Origin: an uncultured Flavobacteriaceae bacterium
GTDB lineage: Bacteria > Bacteroidota > Bacteroidia > Flavobacteriales > Flavobacteriaceae
Length of the DNA stretch: 64,000 bases
NCBI GenBank assembly: GCA_947503105.1
Contig: CANNCM010000004.1
Location: 174,601-238,600 of the forward strand
Direction of reading: 5' to 3'
Part shown: positions 47,039 to 57,100 of the stretch, piece by piece
Numbering within the stretch: position 1 is the stretch's first letter
Layout of the letters: every line of letters starts with the position of its first letter
Notes under the pieces: model-generated
Database searches by the model: none
The model's input: only the letters and a program-made list of their open reading frames with translations
Told to the model about the DNA's origin: nothing
Made by a program: the position numbers and the translations under genes

Positions 47039-50002
47039 ATGAGATCACTTTTACAAACACTTTTGTGTTTTTCCTTTTTTGTGGGTACAAGTCAAGATTA
47101 TATTAAAATGATAGGTTCTGGAAACCATACTGTTCAAGAAATTCAAGATGCTGCGGCCTTACATTTTGAGTCTTCCGACAAGGGAAGAGGAACAGGCTAT
47201 AAAAGTTACAAACGATGGGAATACAATGCACTACGAATGCAAGACGAAAATGGACGTTTAAAACAACCAGATTTTTATTATAACACTCTAGAAAACTACA
47301 ATGCATACAGAAATCAGTTCAATCAAAACAATAGAATGGTTGCTGTCGATGCTTGGGAAGAATTAGGGCCTAATTATTGGAATCAAACCAGTGGATGGAA
47401 CCCAGGAGTAGGAAGAATAACAAGTATCGCAATTGATGCAAATAACGATAATCATATTATTGTTGGCTCACAAACAGGTGGTGTTTGGAAATCTATTGAT
47501 GGCGGTAATTCTTGGTCTGTACTTACTGATAATTTATCAAATATTGTTGTTTATGCTTTAGCTATAGACCCCACAAATTCTGAAGTGTATTATTGGGGGA
47601 CTTCTTCCGGGATAATTTTCAAATCCACAGATGGTGGTGGAACATGGAATCAAATTGCAGATGTCGGGCAAGGCGATGTCAATAAAATTTTAATTGATCC
47701 TTCCAACACAAATAAATTGTATTGTAGTGCTCAAAATGGTGGAATTTTTAAATCTACCGATGCAGGAAATAATTGGTCAATAATTCATCCTGATGCCACC
47801 ACTGGTTTTGATATTGAATTCAAACCAGAGGATTACAATACAATTTATGCAAGTGGTAGTTTGTTTTTTAAATCGATTGATGGTGGGGCCACATTTTTTT
47901 CGGAAAATTTATTTGCCCCTTGGATACAAGAAAATAGTGTTGGAAATCATGATTGGACAATTTCAGAATCGAACCCTCACAACACTGTAGTTCCAATTGA
48001 GGGGACAAAAATGGCTAATTTTTACTTTCCAAGTTACGACCATCCAAAAACGAAACTCATTTCTCCAGAGCTAGATCTATCATCAGCGACTGCACCAAAA
48101 CTAAATTTTTATTTCTCTAATGTAGATTGGGGACTACCTTTTCTTAATGACTTCAAAGTATTTTACAGAACATCACAAAGCAGTGCTTGGGTTGAATTAG
48201 CGAGCTATGATACCACTGTAGCATCATGGACCAATGTGATTATTAACTTGCCAAATCCATCATCAACATATTATATAGCATTTGAAGTCACAAATAATTA
48301 TGGGAAATCTACTACCTTAGATGATGTATCGGTAACAGACCTTGCCCTTGGCACTATATTTGAAAATGGATTTGAGCAGGATCCAAACAGTTTTGGTGGT
48401 GGTGCCAAAATGATTGGTGTTTCCTCCGATGATCCAAATGTTGTTTATGTTTTAGAAGAATCGTCTGGAAAATTTGGTGGGTTTTACAAATCAACAAATG
48501 GTGGAGATCATTTTACTAAATTAAATCATACAGGAAAAAACTATTTTGGTTACAGCTCTACGGCCAGTGATAATAGAGGTCAAGCACCAAGAGATATGGA
48601 TATCGTGGTGAATCCAAATGATGCAAACGATGTTCATATTGCTGGAATTTTATCTTGGCGTTCTACAGATGGAGGGACAAATTTTAACATTACTTCCCAG
48701 TGGGTGCCACAAAATGCCTCTTTCGAAAATATTGGCTATTGCCATGCCGATATCGACATTATGATGTACAAAAACAATAAACTTTATGTTGGTAGCGATG
48801 GCGGTATCTTTGTGGCCAACGATCCACTAAATGTGAGTAGTGCCTATTATACCGACTTGTCAACAGGTTTGGGAATTCGACAATTATACAAAATAGGGGT
48901 TAGTCAAACAGATCCTGTTGTTGTTTCGGGAGGATCACAAGATAATGGTACTTCTGTTTATAAACCAAATATGCTATGGGACGATTGGTTGGGAGCAGAC
49001 GGTATGGAGACTTTTGTTGATCATTCCAATTCAAATACTTTGTATGGAACCTCACAATTTGGAAGTTTGTATAAGTCTTTTGATCAAGGAACTACGTATC
49101 AAGGCATTGGCTTCGGTCAAGAAGGAAATTGGGTAACCCCGTTCGAACAAGACCCTATTGAAGCAAACACAATCTATACTGGTTATGACCAGGTGTATAA
49201 ATCGTCGGTTGGAGGCTCAAATTGGCAATCTATTTCACAAAATTTTGGATCAAATCTAAATCATTTAAAAATTGCTCAATCCAATAATCAAATAATGTAT
49301 GCTGCCTATGGAGATCAACTTTTTAAAACAATGGACGGCGGTTTTTCATTGTGGCAACAGCTAAATAATTTTTCTGGTAGTATTAATTCAATTGCTATTC
49401 ACCCTTCAAATCCAAATAAAATTGCGCTCGCTACAACTTCGTCTCAAAAAATTTATATCTCTAACGATGGTGGTAATACATGGACTACTGCACTTTATGA
49501 TTTACCTGATTTTAGTGCCTTAACTTTGGTTTGGGATACAACCTTCGGAACAGACGTGTTGTATCTTGGTATGAACTATGGGGTTTATTATTTACTAGCT
49601 AACGATACAGCATGGGTACCTTTCAATGTGGGCTTACCAAATGTTATTGTTAATGAACTTGAAGTGAATACTGCAGATGATAAACTCTATGCTGGAACAT
49701 ATGGTCGTGGACTGTGGCGTGTCCATTTATTTAATCCTGCAACAGCTGGTGTCAACGCTGTAGTTGCAGATGACGTTGATCTTTTTCCGAATCCTTCAAA
49801 TGGATTGTTTAATATAAAATGGAATACCAATGAATTGGTTACTATTAAAATCTTTGACGCCCTTGGCAAACTTGTTCTTTACGAGAAAAATAGAAATTTG
49901 AAACTTAATCCTAAATTTGAATTAAATACCTCAAATGGAATATATTACATTAAATTAAATACAAAAAACAAAGCGGTTACAAAAAAACTCATTTTGAATT
50001 AA
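47039..50002 (+). CDS. T9SS cargo with sortilin/BNR-like beta-propeller and inserted jelly-roll domain
   Basis: A 987-residue secreted protein. A signal peptide (MRSLLQTLLCFSFFVGTSQD) leads to a long series of propeller repeats with the BNR/Asp-box pattern (SIDGGNSWS, STDGGGTWN, STDAGNNWS, SNDGGNTWT). Between residues about 300 and 435 a separate domain interrupts them (TKLISPELDLSSATAPKLNF, DDVSVTD), resembling a MAM or choice-of-anchor jelly roll. The C-terminus (about 915-987, DLFPNPSNGLFNIKW to KKLILN) is a type-A T9SS sorting domain. Such proteins are often annotated as glycosyl hydrolases, but I see no catalytic proof; adhesion or glycan binding is as likely. Confidence 0.82.
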   Translation: MRSLLQTLLCFSFFVGTSQDYIKMIGSGNHTVQEIQDAAALHFESSDKGRGTGYKSYKRWEYNALRMQDENGRLKQPDFYYNTLENYNAYRNQFNQNNRMVAVDAWEELGPNYWNQTSGWNPGVGRITSIAIDANNDNHIIVGSQTGGVWKSIDGGNSWSVLTDNLSNIVVYALAIDPTNSEVYYWGTSSGIIFKSTDGGGTWNQIADVGQGDVNKILIDPSNTNKLYCSAQNGGIFKSTDAGNNWSIIHPDATTGFDIEFKPEDYNTIYASGSLFFKSIDGGATFFSENLFAPWIQENSVGNHDWTISESNPHNTVVPIEGTKMANFYFPSYDHPKTKLISPELDLSSATAPKLNFYFSNVDWGLPFLNDFKVFYRTSQSSAWVELASYDTTVASWTNVIINLPNPSSTYYIAFEVTNNYGKSTTLDDVSVTDLALGTIFENGFEQDPNSFGGGAKMIGVSSDDPNVVYVLEESSGKFGGFYKSTNGGDHFTKLNHTGKNYFGYSSTASDNRGQAPRDMDIVVNPNDANDVHIAGILSWRSTDGGTNFNITSQWVPQNASFENIGYCHADIDIMMYKNNKLYVGSDGGIFVANDPLNVSSAYYTDLSTGLGIRQLYKIGVSQTDPVVVSGGSQDNGTSVYKPNMLWDDWLGADGMETFVDHSNSNTLYGTSQFGSLYKSFDQGTTYQGIGFGQEGNWVTPFEQDPIEANTIYTGYDQVYKSSVGGSNWQSISQNFGSNLNHLKIAQSNNQIMYAAYGDQLFKTMDGGFSLWQQLNNFSGSINSIAIHPSNPNKIALATTSSQKIYISNDGGNTWTTALYDLPDFSALTLVWDTTFGTDVLYLGMNYGVYYLLANDTAWVPFNVGLPNVIVNELEVNTADDKLYAGTYGRGLWRVHLFNPATAGVNAVVADDVDLFPNPSNGLFNIKWNTNELVTIKIFDALGKLVLYEKNRNLKLNPKFELNTSNGIYYIKLNTKNKAVTKKLILN

Positions 50003-50020
50003 GGTCTAGTTTTAAGATTA

Positions 50021-50050
50021 AAAAACCCAACGCAAGAGCGTTGGGTTTTT
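50021..50050. terminator. Bidirectional terminator at 50.03 kb
   Basis: AAAAACCCAACGC (50021-50033) pairs perfectly with GCGTTGGGTTTTT (50038-50050) around the loop AAGA, with A/T runs on both sides. It lies between the convergent propeller gene and the lipoprotein gene. Confidence 0.88.
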
Positions 50051-50070
50051 TGTTGATGTGAATTTTTGAT

Positions 50071-50643
50071 TTATTCTACAGTCACTGAAAAAGTTTCAGT
50101 AATGTCTGTTTCACCTCCAGCATTTGTAATATCTCCATCAGCAACACCTGCTGCAGATTTGTTGGGCTCGTGACGTAATGTAAAAGTTAGATCACCAGCA
50201 CTTACAGTATTTGCAACTAATGTAAATTCAACTCCAATTGGATTACCGTCACCGTCTTCATCTTCATAAGTAGTAGTAACGTCTAATCCACTCCCTATTG
50301 TATAGAAAAACTGATGTTCTTCTGCTTCTTCTTGCACTTCTTCTGTGATGTTTTCGGCAGGTGTTTCAGATGCATTGAGCAGCTCAATAGAACCGTTATA
50401 AGTGGTTCCAGCGCTTAGATTACCTCCAGTTATTGTAACAACTGGGGCATTGCCTCCATCACCGTCCATATCAACAGTTTTGAGAACGATATCTGTACCG
50501 CCACCATCTGGAGATAAAGTAATTGTCATTGTTGTAATTAACTCTTCCTCATTTACAGGTGTTGGAATTGGATCATCATCAGAACATCCCGTAAAAATTA
50601 TTGATAAGACTAATATTGGGTAAATAAAAAATTGTTTTTTCAT
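50071..50643 (-). CDS. Acidic lipoprotein of a putative metal-uptake operon
   Basis: A 190-residue lipoprotein with a clean lipobox (MKKQFFIYPILVLSIIFTGC, Cys20). The mature part is rich in Asp, Glu and Gly, with acidic clusters such as DMDGDGGNAP and DEDGDGN that could bind a cation. It ends in a beta-rich FSVTVE. I recall similar proteins annotated as type 1 periplasmic-binding-fold proteins beside TonB receptors, but the sequence does not prove this. It is the last gene of a three-gene reverse operon, 19 bases after the TonB receptor. The exact function is unknown. Confidence 0.7.
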   Translation of the reverse strand: MKKQFFIYPILVLSIIFTGCSDDDPIPTPVNEEELITTMTITLSPDGGGTDIVLKTVDMDGDGGNAPVVTITGGNLSAGTTYNGSIELLNASETPAENITEEVQEEAEEHQFFYTIGSGLDVTTTYEDEDGDGNPIGVEFTLVANTVSAGDLTFTLRHEPNKSAAGVADGDITNAGGETDITETFSVTVE

Positions 50644-50662
50644 CGTTATAATTGTTATAAAA

Positions 50663-53065
50663 TTAATAATTGAATTTTAGGTTTAATAAAATATTTTGAC
50701 CTAAATCGTCGGCATAAAAACGCTGAAGATTTAAGTAATTTCTGTAGGAGGTGTTTAAAATATTCGTGATTCCTAATCCTACAGTTAGGAATGACGTTTT
50801 GTTCAGTTTTAAATCTATACTAGAATTAAAATTTAACAAATGATATGCACTGGGCGGAGTGCTTGTATCCAAAAGTTCCCAAGTTTCTGTTTCTGGAATA
50901 TAGACCTCAAAATTAGTATCGGGGTATTCATTTTGTGCAAAAACATATTCGCTTTGCAAGGCCAGTTTCAGATTATAGAATTTCGGATGTTCAAATGAAA
51001 TTTCATTTTTAGTAGCGATAGGAGGCATGCTAATCAATGGCATGTCTCTGCTTCGGTCATATCCTTTTACTATAGACCATTGATGCGTAAAACTTAGCTT
51101 ATCTGTAAATTTATAAGCAGCATCAATATCAACGCCTAGCAATTGGGCGTTCGTTTGTCTGTATTCCCAAACTTGAAAATTTCCACGAATCGTTTCTAGA
51201 ACTTTTGTGGGTTCTATAATGATAAAGTCAGAAATAGAATTGATGTAAGGATTTATAGAAAAACTAAAGCGATCATGATCGCGTTGCAATGTAGCCGATA
51301 TTTTATGTCCAACTTCAGAGTCAAAACTTAAATCGCCAAGCTCTATGCGGGCTCCGGAGTGGTGTAAGCCTTCGCTAAAAAGCTCCGAAGGATTTGGCGC
51401 ACGCGAGGCCAAAGCATAATTTAAAAATAGATGATAATCGTCATTAAAGCTATACTTTGCACCCACAGTCGCAGACGCGTTATGAAACTTTAAATTTGGA
51501 TTGGCCAATACTTGTGTGCCAAGATCATTAACCACAATCTCTGGATATAAAATATCATAATTACGCTCTTCCCAAAAAGAGGTGCGATAATATTTATAGA
51601 CATCCATCTGCGTGTAATCAAAACGAGCCCCGGCCTCCAATAACCAACGATCATTCAGAGTATAATCTCCCAAAAGATAAATTCCTAAATCATATTTATC
51701 GTAATCAGGGATTAATCGGCGTACTCCAGTATTTGGATTTGCGAAATTGTTTTGATAGCGTGTCATCACACCTGATTTTATGTTCAATTGACGTTCAAAA
51801 TTGTTTTCAAAATCCAATAAAAGTGTATGGGTTCCAAGTTTCAAATCTATTGCAGCTTTATCTTTGTCATCTCCTCTTCTTATGTCAAATTCAAACCGAT
51901 TATTTTGTTGATAATCGTATTGCAAACTCAATGTTCCAAAATTTTCAATTGTTTTAAATCCTTTTATTCTGGCCAATTGATGTTTTACATTTTGTCGTGG
52001 CGCACCAATGTTGTATGTAAAGTCATTAATAATTAATGGCATATCACTATCAAAGGCCCGAACTTGATCTGCGGCACCATGTAAATGAGATGCGCGTAAA
52101 ATGCCTATTTCGTTACTGAAAAATGAAAAATAGGCTTCAATTCCATAATTGAATTTATTGAGTCCTAAACGCAATGATGCATTTTGTTCTATGATTCCAG
52201 TATTACTCAAAACATAATCTGCGGCTTCAAAATCTCCAAAGCGCTTGAGCGAACCTTGAGCGGTACCATACCAACCGTTAGCATAACTTTTTGTCAATGT
52301 TGAGGTCAATACGCCACCACGTCCATTTGAAGTTAATGAGGACATGGTTTTGCCATAAAGACTATCTTTTACAGGAACTTTCAAGGCTTCTGCAATAATA
52401 ACGCCGCCCATTGCGTCTCCGCCGTATTGCAGTGCACCAGCACTTTTTACTAACGTCAGTCTGCCAACTGAGTTTACATCAATATTTGGTGCATGTTCCG
52501 CTCCCCATTCCTGATCTTGCATTCTCACACCATTATTAATCATAATAATGCGGCTACTGTGCAAGCCATTTACAATAGGTTTTACAATTCCATTTCCTTT
52601 GTTTAATGAAGATACACCACTCAAACTGTTCAAGGCATCGCCTAAAGCTCCTGTACTTAAACGCTCCAATGTTTCTTTAGAAACATTGTTTTCGAGCACC
52701 GTATTGGTAGTGTTGTCATAAGCTTTTCCTTCCAAAATAATCTCATTAAGTTCCTCTAAATGATGCTCAAGCTTAAAATCTCTTTTGGTGTCTTCTGATA
52801 TTTTTACATCAAATGTTTTAGACTCACAAGACGAATGCAAAACCTTGATACTGTAACTTGTGTTTTTGCATAAATTTGAAATCGTATAAACACCCTCAAG
52901 AGAGGTTTGAATAATCTCTTCAGTTTCGGATACCACAAGTGTTGCTCCAGACAATACGGAGCCATCATGCAGGTCCAGAACCTTACCCGATAGGGTATAT
53001 TTACAATTTTGAGATATAGCTAAATAACTGAACAACAGCAGAATAGCTAAAGCATAGTTGCGCAT
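50663..53065 (-). CDS. TonB-dependent outer membrane receptor, probably metal-specific
   Basis: An 800-residue outer-membrane receptor powered by TonB. It has a signal peptide, then a carboxypeptidase-like regulatory domain (about 20-95, SGKVLDLHDGSVLSGATLVV) and a plug (about 110-230) with the loop NGLHSSRIIMINNGVRMQDQ and QYGGDAMGGVII. The barrel ends in LNLKFNY with a terminal aromatic. The plug loop resembles that of the ZnuD-type zinc receptors, and the neighbours point to metal, so zinc is my guess; copper or another cation is possible. This is not a SusC: there is no SusD partner. Operon order is small His/Cys protein, receptor, acidic lipoprotein. Confidence 0.85.
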   Translation of the reverse strand: MRNYALAILLLFSYLAISQNCKYTLSGKVLDLHDGSVLSGATLVVSETEEIIQTSLEGVYTISNLCKNTSYSIKVLHSSCESKTFDVKISEDTKRDFKLEHHLEELNEIILEGKAYDNTTNTVLENNVSKETLERLSTGALGDALNSLSGVSSLNKGNGIVKPIVNGLHSSRIIMINNGVRMQDQEWGAEHAPNIDVNSVGRLTLVKSAGALQYGGDAMGGVIIAEALKVPVKDSLYGKTMSSLTSNGRGGVLTSTLTKSYANGWYGTAQGSLKRFGDFEAADYVLSNTGIIEQNASLRLGLNKFNYGIEAYFSFFSNEIGILRASHLHGAADQVRAFDSDMPLIINDFTYNIGAPRQNVKHQLARIKGFKTIENFGTLSLQYDYQQNNRFEFDIRRGDDKDKAAIDLKLGTHTLLLDFENNFERQLNIKSGVMTRYQNNFANPNTGVRRLIPDYDKYDLGIYLLGDYTLNDRWLLEAGARFDYTQMDVYKYYRTSFWEERNYDILYPEIVVNDLGTQVLANPNLKFHNASATVGAKYSFNDDYHLFLNYALASRAPNPSELFSEGLHHSGARIELGDLSFDSEVGHKISATLQRDHDRFSFSINPYINSISDFIIIEPTKVLETIRGNFQVWEYRQTNAQLLGVDIDAAYKFTDKLSFTHQWSIVKGYDRSRDMPLISMPPIATKNEISFEHPKFYNLKLALQSEYVFAQNEYPDTNFEVYIPETETWELLDTSTPPSAYHLLNFNSSIDLKLNKTSFLTVGLGITNILNTSYRNYLNLQRFYADDLGQNILLNLKFNY

Positions 53066-53104
53066 AATTTTTTCTTCATTAACTTAAAAAAAGGGGAGTT
53101 GATG

Positions 53105-53434
53105 CTAAGAAAAAACAGGAGGTGCGCGGAGCTGTATGTTGGTTAAACTAAATGAATGAAATTGCAAAGAGGCAAAAATAGAGTTTGCTTCTTTATGAAT
53201 TTCTATTGTTTGTATCTTGAAATCATCAACAACATCATAATTGAATGATAATAAATTAAAATCACATATATCACAGTTAGAAATGGATTGATGGATGTGA
53301 GATTTATTTTCTGAACATTCTATGTGTTGATGCTCACCAAAGTGATGAAAAAAGTTGAAAACAGTTGGAAACATCAAAATGGCAAACAAAAGACTTGCTG
53401 CACTATTCTTTATGTTGTTTGTTTTGTTTTTCAT
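53105..53434 (-). CDS. Small membrane protein with His/Cys cluster
   Basis: A 109-residue protein with one N-terminal hydrophobic segment (about 12-29, AASLLFAILMFPTVFNFF). The next ~30 residues are a cluster of possible metal ligands: H30, H31, H35, H37, C40, H46, H48, C54 and C57. The C-terminus ends in QLRAPPVFS, a tail I recall from other small proteins next to TonB receptors. It is first in the operon, 39 bases ahead of the receptor start. It may hand metal to the receptor or sense it. Function is not known. Confidence 0.72.
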   Translation of the reverse strand: MKNKTNNIKNSAASLLFAILMFPTVFNFFHHFGEHQHIECSENKSHIHQSISNCDICDFNLLSFNYDVVDDFKIQTIEIHKEANSIFASLQFHSFSLTNIQLRAPPVFS

Positions 53435-53546
53435 CTCTATTCAGATTGAAACAAATTTATAAAAATAATTTCAACCCTATGTCTTTTTGAGAATTATAAA
53501 ATTAAATTGTTTTAAATTTAGCAGGTATTAAAATTTAAAATAGACA

Positions 53547-54071
53547 ATGAGAAATTTGATATTACTTTTGGTTGTATTAGTTTTTACTTCTTGCAGTGAA
53601 CATATTTATGCCCAAAACGATGACGACATATTTACAATATATTTGGTAAGACATTCAGAAAAAGATTTAAATGCTACAAATTATTCTAATCCTCCACTTT
53701 CCAAATGTGGCGAAAAAAGATCGGAGCTTTTGAATCAATTTCTCAAAGATGTTCCTCTTGAGGTAATTTATAGTACAGATTATATTCGGACGCTTTCTAC
53801 GGCGACGCCAACAGCAAAATCCAAAAATTTAGAAATCATGAACTATGATCCTAGAAAACTTGAGGCGTTTTCACAAGAATTAATAAATCGCCAACAAGAC
53901 GCCGTTGTTGTTGGCCACAGCAATACAACAGCCGTTTTGGCGGGTCTTTTAGTTGATGAAACTTTGGGTGCATTTGATTTAGAAATTTACGATCGTATAT
54001 ATCAAGTGGTCATTTGCAATTCTAAAAAGCAGCTGCACCTTCTACATCTACCCTTAGATTGTCAAGATTGA
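53547..54071 (+). CDS. Histidine phosphatase family lipoprotein (SixA-like size)
   Basis: A 174-residue exported member of the histidine phosphatase (phosphoglycerate mutase) superfamily. A lipobox ends at Cys16 (NLILLLVVLVFTSC). The catalytic His36 lies in YLVRHSEK, with Arg35 before it, and the second His in VVVGHSNTT (about 124) completes the pocket. Its length is close to SixA-type phosphohistidine phosphatases, but those are cytoplasmic and this one has an export signal. It is divergent from the metal operon and lies 119 bases upstream of the dikinase-like T9SS gene on the same strand. Confidence 0.85.
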   Translation: MRNLILLLVVLVFTSCSEHIYAQNDDDIFTIYLVRHSEKDLNATNYSNPPLSKCGEKRSELLNQFLKDVPLEVIYSTDYIRTLSTATPTAKSKNLEIMNYDPRKLEAFSQELINRQQDAVVVGHSNTTAVLAGLLVDETLGAFDLEIYDRIYQVVICNSKKQLHLLHLPLDCQD

Positions 54072-54190
54072 TTATTTTTAAATGATTTAAAATAAAATCT
54101 AGAGACTAACTTTCTTTAAGGTTTTCTTTTATTGGTTTGCTAAACATTTGTATATTAGGCATTTATAAACCAATTTAAAAGATCATTTCA

Positions 54191-57100
54191 ATGACAAAGA
54201 GAATTATTTTATCACTTCTTTGTTTCTTTTTTGTTTTTAATTTTTGTTCTGCTCAAACTGTAACCATTGATAATTATTCAGTAAATGGTCTTGGTCAAGT
54301 ACAATTATCTATTCAAGCTCAGGCAGGCAAATATTATATTCTTCATGCACAACACAATCCAACGTTCAATTGGGCAACTTCATTGACGATTGGAGTAGAG
54401 GGTACCATGGTTATTTCTGAATCAGCTGGGGCATATCCATTAGAAAATTATTCTATAACAGAACATGACATAGCAACTCCAGACGATTATGATGGAGATG
54501 GCATTGATGATATCACAGAATTTAATAATATGCCAACCGATTCTCCTTTTAATTTTGCGTCACCAATTGATTTTGTCGATGGATCAACATCTATTCCTAA
54601 TGCGCAAACATTTATGGATTTGGCCACAGTAAATAATGTTGGTTGGGCTCCTTTTCTTGATGATCAATTATATGTGAAGTTTGGAATACTCGATCGTGAT
54701 ACTCCAAATCCAAAAGTTTATTTTATCAACAGCAACACCTATATTATTCATGCAAGTTTTTGGGGCGGAATTGGCGCATCGGTTACGGGTGATGACAGCT
54801 CAGGAGAAATTGTTTTTAACCCCAATGATATTCTTCCAAATGGCAGTATCGGGAGTTATTCATTTAATTTTTCTTTTGGTGATGCTTATGATTTTGAGGC
54901 TACACAAAGAACCTATGAGTTGTTGGTAGCCAGTATGCCATTTCTTCAAAACAATATGAATCATTTTATTGGTCAATCCGATGAAAATAACCATCTGAAT
55001 AATTATGCTGATGATTTTGAAGGTTCAAGAATAGATGTAGTTTTAGAATCTGATGTCTTTGCTGAAGTCAATTATATCCCTTTCCATGAAGCAGAAGGGT
55101 ATGGATTTTTTAAACATATGCAAGACCTGAATGAAACCCCTGGCAGCCGGGATATTGTTCTTTATGATGCACTTCCCAATTCATTGCCAAGAGTTGGAGG
55201 CATAATAACGTCTGTCATACAAACTCCTTTGTCGCATGTGAATTTGAGAGCCATACAAGATAATGTTCCAAATGCCTATATCGCAGAGCCTTTGGCCATA
55301 GATTCCATTGCCAATTTACTCGGAAATTATATCTACTATAAAGTGGAAAATGAACAATTTGAGATACGAGAAGCTACTCTTACTGAAGTTAATAATTGGT
55401 ATGAAGACCTCAGGCCAACAGAGACACAAACACCAATTCGAGATTTGAGCATCACTGAAATTATGCCGTTGGATGACATTGCCTTTGGAATGTCTAGTTC
55501 GTTTGGAGCAAAGTGTTCTAATGTTGCCACCATGAGGACGTTTGATTTTCCGCAGGGCACTATCCCCGATGGTTTTGGAATCCCATTTTATTACTACGAT
55601 GAGTTTATGAAATTCAATAATTTCTATCAAGAAGCTCAAGTTATGATTGATAATCCTGCGTTTCAAAATGATATTAATTTTAGAACTGAACGACTCAAAG
55701 ATTTTAGAAGAGACATAAAAGCAGCTCCAATGCCCCAATGGATGATGGATGATTTACAAGCTATGCATGATGACTTTCCGGAGGGTACAGCCGTAAGATG
55801 CCGATCGAGCACTAACAATGAGGATTTACCTGGATTTAGTGGTGCTGGTCTATACACCTCAAAAACCCAACACCTCGACGAAGGGCATATCTCAAAATCC
55901 ATAAAACAAGTCTATGCCAGTATGTGGAATTTTAGAGCTTATGAAGAACGAGATTTTTATCGTATCGATCACTTCGTGGCTGCTATGGGTGTACTGTGTC
56001 ATCCCAATTTTCAAGAAGAAAAATCAAATGGCGTTGGGATAAGTATCGACCCAATTTATAAAACAGAGGATACATTTTATTTGAATACACAAGTCGGCGA
56101 ATCATTAATTACAAATCCTGACCCAAATTCGGTGCCAGAAGAAATTTTATTGTATCAAAATCCCTCTCAAAGTGGTGGATATCTTGTTTTAAGGTTGTCC
56201 AATTTGGTAAACCCAGGAGAGTTAGTCATGGATCAAGTTTACCTCGATCAAATGAGAGATTATTTGACGACCATCCACGACGAATTTTCTATACTCTACG
56301 ACGTTGTTGGTGCGGAAGGATTTGGAATGGATATAGAATATAAGGTTACGGCTCAAGATCAATTAGCCATAAAACAAGCACGACCATGGGTTTCTTTTTG
56401 GGCAGATATCAAAGGCGATTACGATTTGGGAGTGACTGCAATTGTCGAACCTCAATCGTCTTCCAACTTAGCTAATAATGAATTAGTCACTGTTACAATT
56501 TCCAATTTTGGATTGAACGATATGAGCGATTTTGATATTGAGTTGCTAATCAATGATCAATCTGTTGAAACGCTTACAATTCCTCAAACAATTCCAACGT
56601 TTAGTGAAGCAGACTTTCAATTTTCAATGCCTCAAGATTTTTCTGCTATTGGCGCTTATGATATTACAGTCAATGTTAGTCATACAAATGATGAGTATGA
56701 AAATAACAATTCTTTAAGTACGGTGGTAAGCAAATTACATGAATTAGAGGGCGCACTCTCTATTGGTTATGCCACTGCAATTTGTAATGATCAAGTAGAA
56801 ATAGAGGCCATAATAGAAAATTTGGGCGCAGCTGCGATAACAGCAGTGACCGTGGAGGTTGTTGTCAACGGCGTGGTGGTTGATACTGTGAATCAATCTG
56901 TAAACATAACTTTCCAAAATCAAGACGCATTTACAATAATAATAGAAGATAATCTTCAACAAAATAACAATCAAATTACGTTAAATTTATTAGCAGTAAA
57001 TACTCAAAATGATGGGGATACTAGTAATAATTCAGAGTCGATAACCACCGATTTAGATTCGGATTATGATAGTGTTACTTTGGTAATTAATCCTGATAAT

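Noticed and set aside
50663..53065. SusC-type polysaccharide receptor
   Set aside because: No SusD gene, no glycoside hydrolases nearby and the small size (800 residues) fits metal or cofactor receptors better.
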